From Alphaproteobacteria bacterium (GTDB lineage Bacteria; Pseudomonadota; Alphaproteobacteria; JAVJVX01), in assembly GCA_040220875.1 (NCBI GenBank), contig JAVJVX010000005.1:62001-126000 (forward strand): a DNA stretch of 64,000 nucleotides, read 5' to 3'. The notes under the pieces were generated by a model. The model ran no database searches. It saw only the letters and a program-made list of their open reading frames with translations, and was not told the DNA's origin. Below, piece after piece: positions 26,001 through 34,472 of the stretch. Every line of letters begins with the position of its first letter. Within the stretch, counting starts at the first letter, position 1. A program made the position numbers and the translations under genes.

Positions 26001-27644
26001 ATGCGGTTCCTTTGCCGAGATCAGAACACCGGTTCCCGCGCCATCCTGCGGGATGGCGCCGGGCACCTGCGGATGGCGCTCGCCACCGCCTGGCTGGTGG
26101 CTCTGCTGGTGGCCGGCCAGACGGCTCTCGCGGCCGATCCCGCCTGGCAGGTCCAGAGCGTCGACGGCACAGGGACGATCACGCGCGCCGACGGCGTGCG
26201 CCTGGCGCTGGAGCCGGGCGCGGTCCTTGGCGGCGGCGATGAAATTGCGACCGATGCCGATACCCGGGCCGTGCTCACCCACGGCACCTCCAGGATCACC
26301 CTCAGCCCCCGGACAAAGCTTACTCTGCCCAAGACAGCCGAGGCCGGCACCGCGTACCGGATCGTGCAAAGCATCGGGTCCGCAATCTACAAGGTGAAGC
26401 AGCGCGCGGCCGAGCTCAAGGATTTCGGCGTCGAGACGCCCTTTCTCGCCGCCGTGGTGAAAGGCACGACCTTTCGCGTCGACGCGGCGAGCGACAATGC
26501 CAGTGTTCGCGTAACCGAAGGCCTCGTGGCCGTGGCCTCGCCCCTGACGACCGGCAATGGTCTGTTGAGCGCCGGCGATGTGGCCCGAATCCACAACTCG
26601 CCAGGCGCGACACTCCAGATCGAGCGCCAGGATGCCACAAACCCGCCAGCCGGCGGCACCGCGGCCGGCCAACTGGCCGACAAGGACGGCGACGACAATG
26701 ACGACACGGCGGCCAAGGAGAAGGTCGGCGCCGGGCAGGCCGTGTCGGCCGCGGAGAAGAAGGGCAAGGACGCGGCCGCTTCCGGCTCCAGGATCAAGAT
26801 CCGGAACAATGGCCGGACAATTCGCGCCGTGAGCGAGAAATACTCCCACGCCGCCACGATCCTGATGAACGCCAAGCCGGGAGACATTTTCCCCGGCGAG
26901 TTCAGCCTCGCGGCCTTCGTCGACGCGGGCGACGGGCGCAAGACCGGCGAACGGCGGGCGGGCGACCGCGCCGGCGCCCGCGGAACCGGCACGAATGGCC
27001 TCGGACATGGCCCTAAAAACGGCCTCGGAACGGGCGGCATTAAGGGCTCGGAAAGCGGTGTCGGGCAGGCTGTATCCGTTGGCCAGGGCACCAGCGGCCT
27101 CGGTTCCGGCGGCAATGCCGGCGGCAACGGCAACGGCGGGGGCAATGGCAATGGCAATGGCAATGTCGGTGGCCTTGGCGGCGGAAACAGCAACGCCGGC
27201 GGCAACGGCCTGGGTGCCGGCAACGGCGCCGGCAATGGCAATGGCAACGTCGGCCTTGGCGGCGGAAACAGCAACGCCGGCGGCAACGGCCTGGGTGCGG
27301 GCAACAGCGCCGGCAATGGCAATGGCAATGGCAATGTCGGTGGCCTTGGCAGCGGAAACAGCAACGCCGGCGGCAACGGCCTGGGTGCTGGCAACGGCCT
27401 GGGTGCCGGCAACGGCGCCGGCAATGGCAACGGCAACGGCAACGTCGGCGGCCTTGGCGGCGGAAACAGCAACGCCGGCGGCAACGCGCAGACTGGCTTC
27501 AATGGCCATGGCAACAGCAACAGCAATGGCAATGGCGGCCTCGGCAACCCGGGAGGTGGCCCGGGAGGTGGCAATAGCAACCCCGGCAATGGCAACGGTG
27601 GCGGGGGCAACGGTGGCAATGGCAATGGCAATGGCAAGGGCTGA
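26001..27644 (+). CDS. Secreted FecR-domain protein with Gly/Asn-rich repeat tail
   Basis: Exported protein of 547 residues; the ATG at 26001 follows GGAGGAAAACG. A signal peptide (MALATAWLVALLVAGQTALA, about residues 25-44) precedes a FecR-like domain (about 45-190). That domain has a VETPFLAAVVKGTTF core and ends in VRVTEGLVAVASPL, typical of FecR domains in secreted proteins rather than the anti-sigma FecR itself. A charged linker with repeated Asp, Lys and Ala follows, then from about residue 330 a tail almost wholly of Gly, Asn, Ala and Leu in near-repeats of about 30 residues. No TPS haemagglutination motif was seen. It may be the cargo of the divergent TpsB-like protein; this is inference. 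Confidence 0.82.
   Translation: MRFLCRDQNTGSRAILRDGAGHLRMALATAWLVALLVAGQTALAADPAWQVQSVDGTGTITRADGVRLALEPGAVLGGGDEIATDADTRAVLTHGTSRITLSPRTKLTLPKTAEAGTAYRIVQSIGSAIYKVKQRAAELKDFGVETPFLAAVVKGTTFRVDAASDNASVRVTEGLVAVASPLTTGNGLLSAGDVARIHNSPGATLQIERQDATNPPAGGTAAGQLADKDGDDNDDTAAKEKVGAGQAVSAAEKKGKDAAASGSRIKIRNNGRTIRAVSEKYSHAATILMNAKPGDIFPGEFSLAAFVDAGDGRKTGERRAGDRAGARGTGTNGLGHGPKNGLGTGGIKGSESGVGQAVSVGQGTSGLGSGGNAGGNGNGGGNGNGNGNVGGLGGGNSNAGGNGLGAGNGAGNGNGNVGLGGGNSNAGGNGLGAGNSAGNGNGNGNVGGLGSGNSNAGGNGLGAGNGLGAGNGAGNGNGNGNVGGLGGGNSNAGGNAQTGFNGHGNSNSNGNGGLGNPGGGPGGGNSNPGNGNGGGGNGGNGNGNGKG
27162..27500 (+). repeat. Coding tandem repeats in the FecR-domain protein
   Basis: Four successive near-copies begin at 27162, 27246, 27333 and 27441, with spacings of 84, 87 and 108 bases. 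Each starts N-V-G-(G)-L-G-x-G-N-S-N-A-G-G-N and the third carries an extra NGLGAG insertion. All length changes are multiples of three. Degenerate GN repeats continue to the stop. Confidence 0.88.
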
Positions 27645-27698
27645 GCCCAGCGCCGGGCCGGCCTTGCCAGAATTCACCGCTCTTTCCCGGGACATCAC

Positions 27699-30512
27699 AT
27701 GACCCGAATGCGCAGGCGCAGCCCGGATGCCGGGCAGCAGGGCTGGACGCTGCACAAAGGCGGCCTTGCCGTTTTTGCCCTCTGTCTCGGCCTCGAGATA
27801 TTCGGCCTGTTTCGACCGGTTGACCGGATCTACCAGGAATTCCTTTTCGCCGCGGCCAATCGGCCGGCGTCGGGTGACCTCGTTGTCGTCGGCATCGACA
27901 GTAAGAGCCTCGGCGAGATGGCCGTATGGCCCTGGCCTCGCAGTGTTCACGCCGAACTGGTCCGCCGCTTGGATGCCGCCGGCGCCGTGCGCATCGGGCT
28001 CGACATCGATTTCAGCTCACCCTCGCGCGAGAATGAAGACGCCGCCCTGGCCGCGGCCCTGGCCGAGGCGGAAGCCCAGATCGTCCTCCCGGGCCACCGC
28101 CAGACACGCTGGGCAAGCGATAGCCTGATCGACCTGACATACACGAAGCCGCTACCGGCCCTGATGGCTCACGCCAGCCTGGCCACTGTTTCCATCATGC
28201 CCGACGCCGACGGGCGGGTCCTCGCGATCCAACCCTTTGAGACCTGGCCCTCCGGGCTGGTCCCGTCCTTTCCGGTAGCATTGGCCGGCCGGCTGATCCT
28301 CGACCCCGCGCCGCTCGGGATCGACTTTTCGATTGATCACGGCACGCTGCCGCGGCTGTCCTATGCCGATGTGCTCAATGGTAATTTCGAGCCGGCCCAG
28401 ATTGCCGGCAAGACGGTCATCGTCGGTGCCACCGCCATCGAGCTGGGTGACCGCATCCCGGTGCCGCGCTGGAAAGTTATCCCGGGCCCCGAATTTCAGG
28501 CCATCGCACTGGAAACGATCCTCCAGAACCGGGTGCTGGCGACGGTCCCCTTTGCCGCCTACGCGATTTTCCTGCTTCTCGTCGCGCTTGCCTTCTCGGC
28601 CATCTTCCAGCGTGTGCGCGGGTCGACTGCCATCGTCGTCTCGATCGCCGCCATCGCGGTCCTCCTGACCGGCAGCGCGTTTCTTTATCTTGGCGCCAGC
28701 ACCCTGACGCCGCAGGCGGCGGTCATCGCCGAAATTTTCCTGGTCATGGGATTTGCCTTTGCGGGACGGGTGGACTGGCAGAGCGTCAAGCTCATGGCGC
28801 AATCGGTGGCTCTTACGAAGAGCCGAAACTTCGCCCGCGAGGTCGTCGATGCCAGTCTGGACGCGATCATCGTGCTGAACGAGGATCTGCGGCTCGAAAC
28901 CCTTAATCCTGCCGCCATTCAACTGCTCGGGCTCGAAAACCGGGAATTTCGCGGCAATCACGTGAGCACGATCTTCCCCAATTTCGGGGCTGTCCGCCTG
29001 GCGCCCGGCGAACGGTTCTCGGGACGGCGGATCTCGGTGGCGCAGCGGGCGGACGGCAGCCAGGTTTCGGTGGAATTGGCGATCCAGCCGGCCGAGATGG
29101 AGCAGGGCCGGCGGTATGTCGCCTTCGCCCGGGACATTACGGAGCGGCTGAAGCGCGAGGCGCAGCTCGAACATCAGGCCCTGCACGACGCCCTTACGGA
29201 TCTACCCAACCGGACCTTCTTGTTTCAGCGCATGGGAACGGTCCGCGAGATGACCGACGAAGAGAGCGGAAGCTTCGCGGTCCTGTTGCTCGACCTTGAC
29301 CGCTTCAAGGAAGTCAATGACACACTCGGCCATCATGTGGGAGACGTCCTCCTGCGCATGGTCTGCGACAGGCTGAGTGACACGTTGAGCCGGGACGACG
29401 TTCTGGCCCGCATCGGGGGCGACGAATTTGCGGTACTTCTGCCCGGTGCGAACGAAGTTCGGGCAGCCGCGGTGGCCAAGACGGTCGGCGCGGCGCTGGA
29501 TGCGCCTTTCGAGTGCGAGGGTTACACATTGACCGTAGGGGTCAGCGTCGGAATCACCCTTTACCCGCAGCACGGAAATCTGCCTTCTGAGCTGTTGCGG
29601 AAAGCCGATGTCGCGATGTACCTCGCGAAAGAACTGCGCCACCCTTACGAGTTCTACGATCCCGATCGGGACAGGAACAGCGTTCGCAACCTGACCCTGA
29701 TGGGCGAGCTGCGATCGGCCCTGGAGCAGGACCAGCTCGACCTGCATTACCAGCCCAAGATTTCTCTTGAAAACGACAGGATTTACGGCGTCGAGGCGCT
29801 GCTGCGCTGGACTCACCCGCGACTCGGCTTCATTGCGCCTGACGAGTTCATCGGCATGGCCGAACAATCCGGCCTGATCGATCAGTTGACCGACTGGGTT
29901 CTGATGCGCGCGCTTCGTGATCTCGAGCAGTTCGATGAAACGGCAGCGCCGCTCAACATGGCCATCAACTTGTCCACGCGAAGCCTCCTCGATATCGGCC
30001 TGCCGAAACGTATTCGGAACGCGCTGACAAAATGCAATGTGGATGCCGGCCGGATCACGCTTGAAATCACCGAAAGCGCGATCATGCAAGACCCGGCCTC
30101 GTCGCGCCGCGTGATCGAGGAGCTGGACCGGTTGGGAGTGAGGCTGGCGATCGACGATTTCGGGACGGGGTATTCATCGCTTGCCTATCTGAAGCAACTT
30201 CCGGTCGATGAGATCAAAATCGACAAGTCCTTCGTCCTCGACATGGAAACCAACGAAAACGACCGCGTGATCGTCAAATCCACTGTGGAGCTCGCCCACA
30301 ACCTGGGGCTGGCGGCGGTCGCCGAAGGCATCGAGACGGCCGGCGTCGTGGACACGCTCAAGAGCTGGGGATGCGACATCGGACAGGGTTATTTTTACAG
30401 CAAGGCGCTCGGTGTGGCCGATCTCCTGGCCTGGAACCGGGCACGGGCCAACGGCGCCGACGACGGGACGCCCGATTCCGGCGACGCCGTACCGTTCCTG
30501 CGGACCGCCTAG
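27699..30512 (+). CDS. CHASE2-PAS-GGDEF-EAL cyclic-di-GMP enzyme
   Basis: Membrane-bound signalling protein of 937 residues. An N-terminal membrane segment (about 22-40) leads to a periplasmic CHASE2 sensor domain (about 45-275), followed by about three membrane helices (285-360). A PAS domain (about 385-490) comes next, then a diguanylate cyclase domain with intact GGDEF at residues 573-577. The phosphodiesterase domain has EAL at 699-701, DDFGTGYSSLAYL and KIDKSFV. Both catalytic halves look complete, so net activity cannot be predicted. It lies 54 bases after the FecR-domain gene on the same strand, so the sensor probably serves that surface system. Confidence 0.93.
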   Translation: MTRMRRRSPDAGQQGWTLHKGGLAVFALCLGLEIFGLFRPVDRIYQEFLFAAANRPASGDLVVVGIDSKSLGEMAVWPWPRSVHAELVRRLDAAGAVRIGLDIDFSSPSRENEDAALAAALAEAEAQIVLPGHRQTRWASDSLIDLTYTKPLPALMAHASLATVSIMPDADGRVLAIQPFETWPSGLVPSFPVALAGRLILDPAPLGIDFSIDHGTLPRLSYADVLNGNFEPAQIAGKTVIVGATAIELGDRIPVPRWKVIPGPEFQAIALETILQNRVLATVPFAAYAIFLLLVALAFSAIFQRVRGSTAIVVSIAAIAVLLTGSAFLYLGASTLTPQAAVIAEIFLVMGFAFAGRVDWQSVKLMAQSVALTKSRNFAREVVDASLDAIIVLNEDLRLETLNPAAIQLLGLENREFRGNHVSTIFPNFGAVRLAPGERFSGRRISVAQRADGSQVSVELAIQPAEMEQGRRYVAFARDITERLKREAQLEHQALHDALTDLPNRTFLFQRMGTVREMTDEESGSFAVLLLDLDRFKEVNDTLGHHVGDVLLRMVCDRLSDTLSRDDVLARIGGDEFAVLLPGANEVRAAAVAKTVGAALDAPFECEGYTLTVGVSVGITLYPQHGNLPSELLRKADVAMYLAKELRHPYEFYDPDRDRNSVRNLTLMGELRSALEQDQLDLHYQPKISLENDRIYGVEALLRWTHPRLGFIAPDEFIGMAEQSGLIDQLTDWVLMRALRDLEQFDETAAPLNMAINLSTRSLLDIGLPKRIRNALTKCNVDAGRITLEITESAIMQDPASSRRVIEELDRLGVRLAIDDFGTGYSSLAYLKQLPVDEIKIDKSFVLDMETNENDRVIVKSTVELAHNLGLAAVAEGIETAGVVDTLKSWGCDIGQGYFYSKALGVADLLAWNRARANGADDGTPDSGDAVPFLRTA

Positions 30513-30528
30513 AAATCCTGCCCGTCCG

Positions 30529-31239
30529 TCAGGCCGCCGCGCGCAGGGCCGGCCCGACCGGCTCCAGCACGCCGGGATCATCATGAGCCGGTCGGTTGAC
30601 CCGGCGGGAAACCGGAACAGCCTCGAGCAGCTCATCGGCGAGAAAATGATCCCTCAGGATCGCGGCCGGTGCTTTCGCGTCGGGATCGAGCCAACGCGCC
30701 CCGCCCGCCTCATCCAGCATCACCGGCATGCGGTGGTGGAACCGGGCGAGAAACGGGCTTGCCGGAGCGGTCACGATCGTGAAGCTCCGCAGGCCCTGGC
30801 CATCCGGCCCGGTCCATGCTTCCCAGAGCCCGGCGAAGGCGAAAACGCTGCGGTCCGCCCGGCGGATCAGAAGCGGCTCCTTGCCGGCATCGCCCCCGGC
30901 CGGGGATGCCTCGCTCACGCGCCACTCAAAGAACCCATCCGCCGGGACAAGACAGCGCCGCTTCCTGTAGGCCTGGCGAAAAGCGGGTTTTTCCGACAGG
31001 GTTTCAATCCGGGCATTGATCATCCGGGCGCCGATCGCCGCATCCTTCGCCCAGCCTGGGACGAGGCCCCAACGCATCATGCGAAATTCGCGCTGCCCGC
31101 CCTGAGCGAGGCCGATCACCGGCGCATCCTGCGTGGGGGCCAGGTTATAGCGCGGGTAAAGATTGGGCACCGGTCCCGAAACGCCGAAGTACCGGCGCAC
31201 CGCGTCCACCGGCGCTGTCAGGGTATAGCGTCCGCACAT
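30529..31239 (-). CDS. SOS-response-associated peptidase, HMCES/YedK family
   Basis: Protein of 236 residues that shields abasic sites in single-stranded DNA by a covalent thiazolidine link through Cys2. The start MCGRYTL at 31239 is chosen because Cys2 must become the N-terminal residue; an ATG four codons upstream in frame would abolish this. Conserved NARIETL, CLVPADGFFEW and HHRMPVMLD motifs carry the active-site Asn, Glu and His. It is divergent from the Sua5 gene with a gap of under 80 bases; no LexA box was recognised. Confidence 0.92.
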   Translation of the reverse strand: MCGRYTLTAPVDAVRRYFGVSGPVPNLYPRYNLAPTQDAPVIGLAQGGQREFRMMRWGLVPGWAKDAAIGARMINARIETLSEKPAFRQAYRKRRCLVPADGFFEWRVSEASPAGGDAGKEPLLIRRADRSVFAFAGLWEAWTGPDGQGLRSFTIVTAPASPFLARFHHRMPVMLDEAGGARWLDPDAKAPAAILRDHFLADELLEAVPVSRRVNRPAHDDPGVLEPVGPALRAAA

Positions 31240-31315
31240 GGCTCCTCTCATGCTGCGCGCGGGGCTTCACGTCTCTTCTATTGCAGCCGCCGGGGCAGCG
31301 CCATACAAGAACTGC

Positions 31316-32335
31316 ATGACTCCCCGTCCCCACAGGATCAAGACTGGCGAGCCGCCGATTCTTTTCGCCGATAATGCCGCGTTGGACCGCGCGGCCGAAC
31401 TGCTCGCGGCCGGCCAACTCGTCGCCTTCCCGACCGAAACCGTCTACGGGCTTGGCGCCGACGCTACCCGGGACGCAGCCGTGGCCCGGATCTTCGCAGC
31501 CAAGGACCGTCCCAGCTTCAACCCACTCATCATCCACGTGCCGGACGCGGCCGAAGCCGGAAAATTCGTCCGCCTGGACGGGGACGCACGGAAGCTCGCC
31601 GCCGCCTTCTGGCCGGGCGCCCTGACACTCGTCCTGCCCCGTGTGCCGTCCTGCCCCGTCAGCCTCCTGGCCAGCGCGGGTCTCGACACACTCGCCATCC
31701 GCGCCCCCGCCCACCCGGTGGCCAGGGCGCTGCTGGAACGGGTGCCGCACCCGATCGCCGCGCCCAGCGCCAACCCCTCCGGACAGCTCAGCCCGACCCG
31801 GGCCGAGCATGTGGCGGCCGGGCTGGACGGCCGGGTCTCGCTGATCCTGGATGGCGGGCCAAGCGAGATTGGCCTCGAATCGACGGTCCTCGACCTGTCG
31901 GGCGACCGGCCGGTCCTGCTCCGCCCCGGGGCAATCACCCGCGAGGCCCTCGAGGCGGTCCTGAAAATCCCCGTGGCGCTTCCGGAGCCCGGCGGGCCCG
32001 ATGCTTCGAGCCCCCGCCGGTCGCCAGGCCTGCTGGCGCGGCATTATGCCCCGCGGACGCCGCTCCGCCTCGAGGCCACGGAGGCCGGTCCTGACGAAGC
32101 GCTCCTCGCCTTCGGCCCGCTCGACCCGGCAACGCCCGGCGGCAAGGCCCAGCGCAACCTGAGCCCGTCGGGTGACATGGAGGAGGCTGCCAGCAACCTG
32201 TTTGCCATGTTAAGAGAACTGGATGCGGCAGGCGCCAGCCGGATCGCCGTCATGCCCGTGCCCCGTCGCGGACTGGGCCTGGCGATCAACGACCGGCTCG
32301 CGCGGGGCGCCATGCCGGACCCGGCCAGGGGCTGA
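31316..32335 (+). CDS. sua5: L-threonylcarbamoyladenylate synthase, Sua5 type
   Basis: Makes the threonylcarbamoyl-AMP used for the t6A37 modification of ANN-decoding tRNAs. The 339-residue protein has an N-terminal YrdC/TsaC domain (FPTETVYGLGADA, KDRPSFNPLIIHV, SANPSGQLSPT) and a C-terminal Sua5 domain after a PRRSPGLLARHYAPRTPL linker, so it is the two-domain form. The ATG at 31316 gives the normal N terminus; an upstream in-frame ATG at 31238 would run into the divergent gene. Confidence 0.93.
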   Translation: MTPRPHRIKTGEPPILFADNAALDRAAELLAAGQLVAFPTETVYGLGADATRDAAVARIFAAKDRPSFNPLIIHVPDAAEAGKFVRLDGDARKLAAAFWPGALTLVLPRVPSCPVSLLASAGLDTLAIRAPAHPVARALLERVPHPIAAPSANPSGQLSPTRAEHVAAGLDGRVSLILDGGPSEIGLESTVLDLSGDRPVLLRPGAITREALEAVLKIPVALPEPGGPDASSPRRSPGLLARHYAPRTPLRLEATEAGPDEALLAFGPLDPATPGGKAQRNLSPSGDMEEAASNLFAMLRELDAAGASRIAVMPVPRRGLGLAINDRLARGAMPDPARG

Positions 32336-32359
32336 CTGGCCGCGACCTGGGGAGCGAGA

Positions 32360-33778
32360 ATGACGGATATGGACGCACTGGCCGGCCGCCTTTCCGACCG
32401 CCTCGGCCCCCGAGGGATCATTCGCGAACCGGCCTTGCTCGAGCGCTATCTGAGTGAGCAGCGCGGGCGCTATGAAAGCGTGGCGCCTTTCGTGGCGCGG
32501 CCGGCAACCGCCGACGAGGTGGCGGAGACCGTCTTCATCTGTGCCGAGGCCCGGTGCGCCGTCATTCCCCAGGGCGGCAATACCGGCCTGGTCGGCGGCG
32601 CCGTCGTCACGCGCGACCGGCCGGGCATCCTCCTTAGCCTCGAACGGCTGCGCCATGTGCGTGAGATTGATACCGTCGGCGATACCATGACGGTGGAGGC
32701 GGGCTGCATTCTCGCCGACATCCAGGAAGCGGCGCGGGAACACGACCGGCTTTTCCCGCTGTCGCTCGGGGCCGAAGGCAGTTGCCAGATCGGCGGCAAT
32801 CTCTCGACCAATGCCGGCGGCACGAATGTGCTGCGCTACGGCAACGCACGCGACCTGGTGCTCGGCCTCGAAGTGGTCCTGGCCGACGGCCGCATCTGGC
32901 ACGGGCTCCGCAAACTGCGCAAGGACAATACCGGCTATGATCTCAAACAGCTTTTTCTCGGCTCCGAGGGCACGCTCGGCATCATCACCGCGGCGACACT
33001 CCGCCTCTTTCCGCTGCCCCGGCAACGTGCGACGGCGATTGCCGCCGTACGGGATGTCCCGGCCGCGCTCGCGCTCCTCGGGCTGACACGCGCGCGGGCG
33101 GGCGGCGCGCTGACGGGCTTCGAATATATCGCGGGGCCGGCGCTTGAGATGGTGCTGGCACACGTGCCGGGCACCCGGGCGCCGCTGGCCGAACGGCACG
33201 CGCATTACGTCCTCATCGAGCTCGCGTCCGAGGACGCCGAGACCTCGCTTCGGGAACGACTGGAAAATATCCTTGGCGATGCTTTCGAGCGTGAGTTCGT
33301 GACCGATGCGGCCCTGGCACAGAGCGAGACCCAGTCGGAACAGTTCTGGCGCCTGCGCGAGACCATTCCCGAAGCCCAGAAGCCCGAGGGCGCGAGTATC
33401 AAGCATGATATTTCCGTGCCGATCGACCGCATCGACACCTTCATCCGCGAGGCGCTGGAGCGGGCGGCGGCGCTGGCGCCGGGCGTACGCCCCGTCGTCT
33501 TCGGTCATCTTGGCGACGGCAATATTCATTTCAACCTGAGCCAGCCCGTCGGGGCCGTGGCGGCGGATTTCCTGGCACGCTGGGACGAGGTGAACGAAGC
33601 CATCGACGCCATTGCGGTCGGCCTGGGCGGCAGCTTCAGCGCCGAGCACGGCGTCGGACTGACCAAACGGCGGGCGCTGGACCGGCATAAATCGGAACTC
33701 GAAATCGAGCTTATGGGCCGCCTCAAGGCCGCCCTTGATCCGGCCGGCCTCTTGAATCCCGGAAAGATCTTTGATTAA
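32360..33778 (+). CDS. FAD-binding oxidoreductase, GlcD / D-2-hydroxyglutarate dehydrogenase type
   Basis: Flavoenzyme of 472 residues in the vanillyl-alcohol-oxidase fold. PQGGNTGLVGGAV near residue 75 is the FAD pyrophosphate loop, and NAGGTNVLRYGNARDLVLG is conserved. The C-terminal domain has FGHLGDGNIHFN (metal-binding His) and SAEHGVG. The pattern is closest to D-2-hydroxyglutarate or D-lactate dehydrogenases. The substrate cannot be fixed without comparison. It starts 24 bases after sua5 and is probably in the same operon. Confidence 0.88.
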   Translation: MTDMDALAGRLSDRLGPRGIIREPALLERYLSEQRGRYESVAPFVARPATADEVAETVFICAEARCAVIPQGGNTGLVGGAVVTRDRPGILLSLERLRHVREIDTVGDTMTVEAGCILADIQEAAREHDRLFPLSLGAEGSCQIGGNLSTNAGGTNVLRYGNARDLVLGLEVVLADGRIWHGLRKLRKDNTGYDLKQLFLGSEGTLGIITAATLRLFPLPRQRATAIAAVRDVPAALALLGLTRARAGGALTGFEYIAGPALEMVLAHVPGTRAPLAERHAHYVLIELASEDAETSLRERLENILGDAFEREFVTDAALAQSETQSEQFWRLRETIPEAQKPEGASIKHDISVPIDRIDTFIREALERAAALAPGVRPVVFGHLGDGNIHFNLSQPVGAVAADFLARWDEVNEAIDAIAVGLGGSFSAEHGVGLTKRRALDRHKSELEIELMGRLKAALDPAGLLNPGKIFD

Positions 33779-33862
33779 CAGTGCGTTGTCCCGCCGGCAC
33801 CGGGACGCCGACTGTCACAAAAAAGCCTCTATTTGGCTTGCATTGGCGGGTCAATTCGTCCA

Positions 33863-33878
33863 AAAACGGGGCCGTTTT
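33863..33878 (+). terminator. Probable Rho-independent terminator after the FAD dehydrogenase
   Basis: AAAACGG/CCGTTTT, a 7-bp inverted repeat about 85 bases past the stop, followed by CCCC rather than a longer T run. A smaller hairpin AAGCC/GGCTT (33823-33839) precedes it. Either could separate this gene from speD. Confidence 0.5.
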
Positions 33879-33920
33879 CCCCGGGGCGCCAATCATTTCC
33901 CCAGTCATGGAGACGCCGAA

Positions 33921-34472
33921 TTGGCAAAGAGCACCAACGTCGCCAAATTGCGCGAAGAGAACAAGAGCACCGCGCCTCGGACTGGCACCTTGAACGCCGT
34001 AGCAACCTCTTCTCCGGCGTCCGCTGTGCCTGATCAGCACGCCGTCATCGATCACGGGCCGGACTATTTCATCACCCGTGACGGGCTCAAATTCGCGGGC
34101 GCGCATGTGCTTGCGGATTTCTGGGGCGCCACCCATCTGAGCGACCTCGACTACATCGAAGCGGCGCTGCGCAGCGCCGTCTCGGCCGCGAAGGCAACCC
34201 TGCTGCACATCCATTTGCACCATTTCGGTGATGGCTCCGGCGTTTCGGGCGTCGCCGTGCTGGCGGAATCCCATATCTCGATCCACACCTGGCCGGAACG
34301 CGAATTCGCCGCTATCGACGTGTTCATGTGCGGCGGCTGCGATCCGCTCAAGGCAATCGCCGTGCTGCAGGAACAACTTGGCCCGCGCACGATGCAGATT
34401 TCCGACCAGAAACGCGGGGTCATCGGCCTGGCCGGGCCGCGCCCCGTAACAGACCCCGACCCGATCCGTTGA
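33921..34472 (+). CDS. speD: S-adenosylmethionine decarboxylase proenzyme
   Basis: Supplies decarboxylated AdoMet for spermidine synthesis. The self-cleavage site is LAESHISIH, with Ser117 (from the chosen start) becoming the pyruvoyl group. TWPE and DVFMCGGCDP are also conserved. The only ATG in the frame (33771) overlaps the preceding gene and adds 50 unlikely residues. A TTG at 33921 with GGAG 8 bases upstream is preferred, giving 183 residues including a non-conserved N-terminal extension; a later start is possible. The stop overlaps the speE start. Confidence 0.9.
   Translation: MAKSTNVAKLREENKSTAPRTGTLNAVATSSPASAVPDQHAVIDHGPDYFITRDGLKFAGAHVLADFWGATHLSDLDYIEAALRSAVSAAKATLLHIHLHHFGDGSGVSGVAVLAESHISIHTWPEREFAAIDVFMCGGCDPLKAIAVLQEQLGPRTMQISDQKRGVIGLAGPRPVTDPDPIR

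Noticed and set aside
27162-27500. CRISPR-like regular repeats
   Set aside because: Units are in-frame coding repeats without unique spacers, and spacings vary in multiples of three.
26387-27637. 416-codon minus-strand frame rich in Pro and Leu
   Set aside because: Another shadow of the same GGC/AAC repeat region; low-complexity by construction.
25896-27950. 684-codon open frame on the minus strand with Ala/Val repeats
   Set aside because: It is the antisense of the FecR-domain gene. Its repeats mirror the Gly/Asn coding repeats, and it has no ribosome site or recognisable domain.
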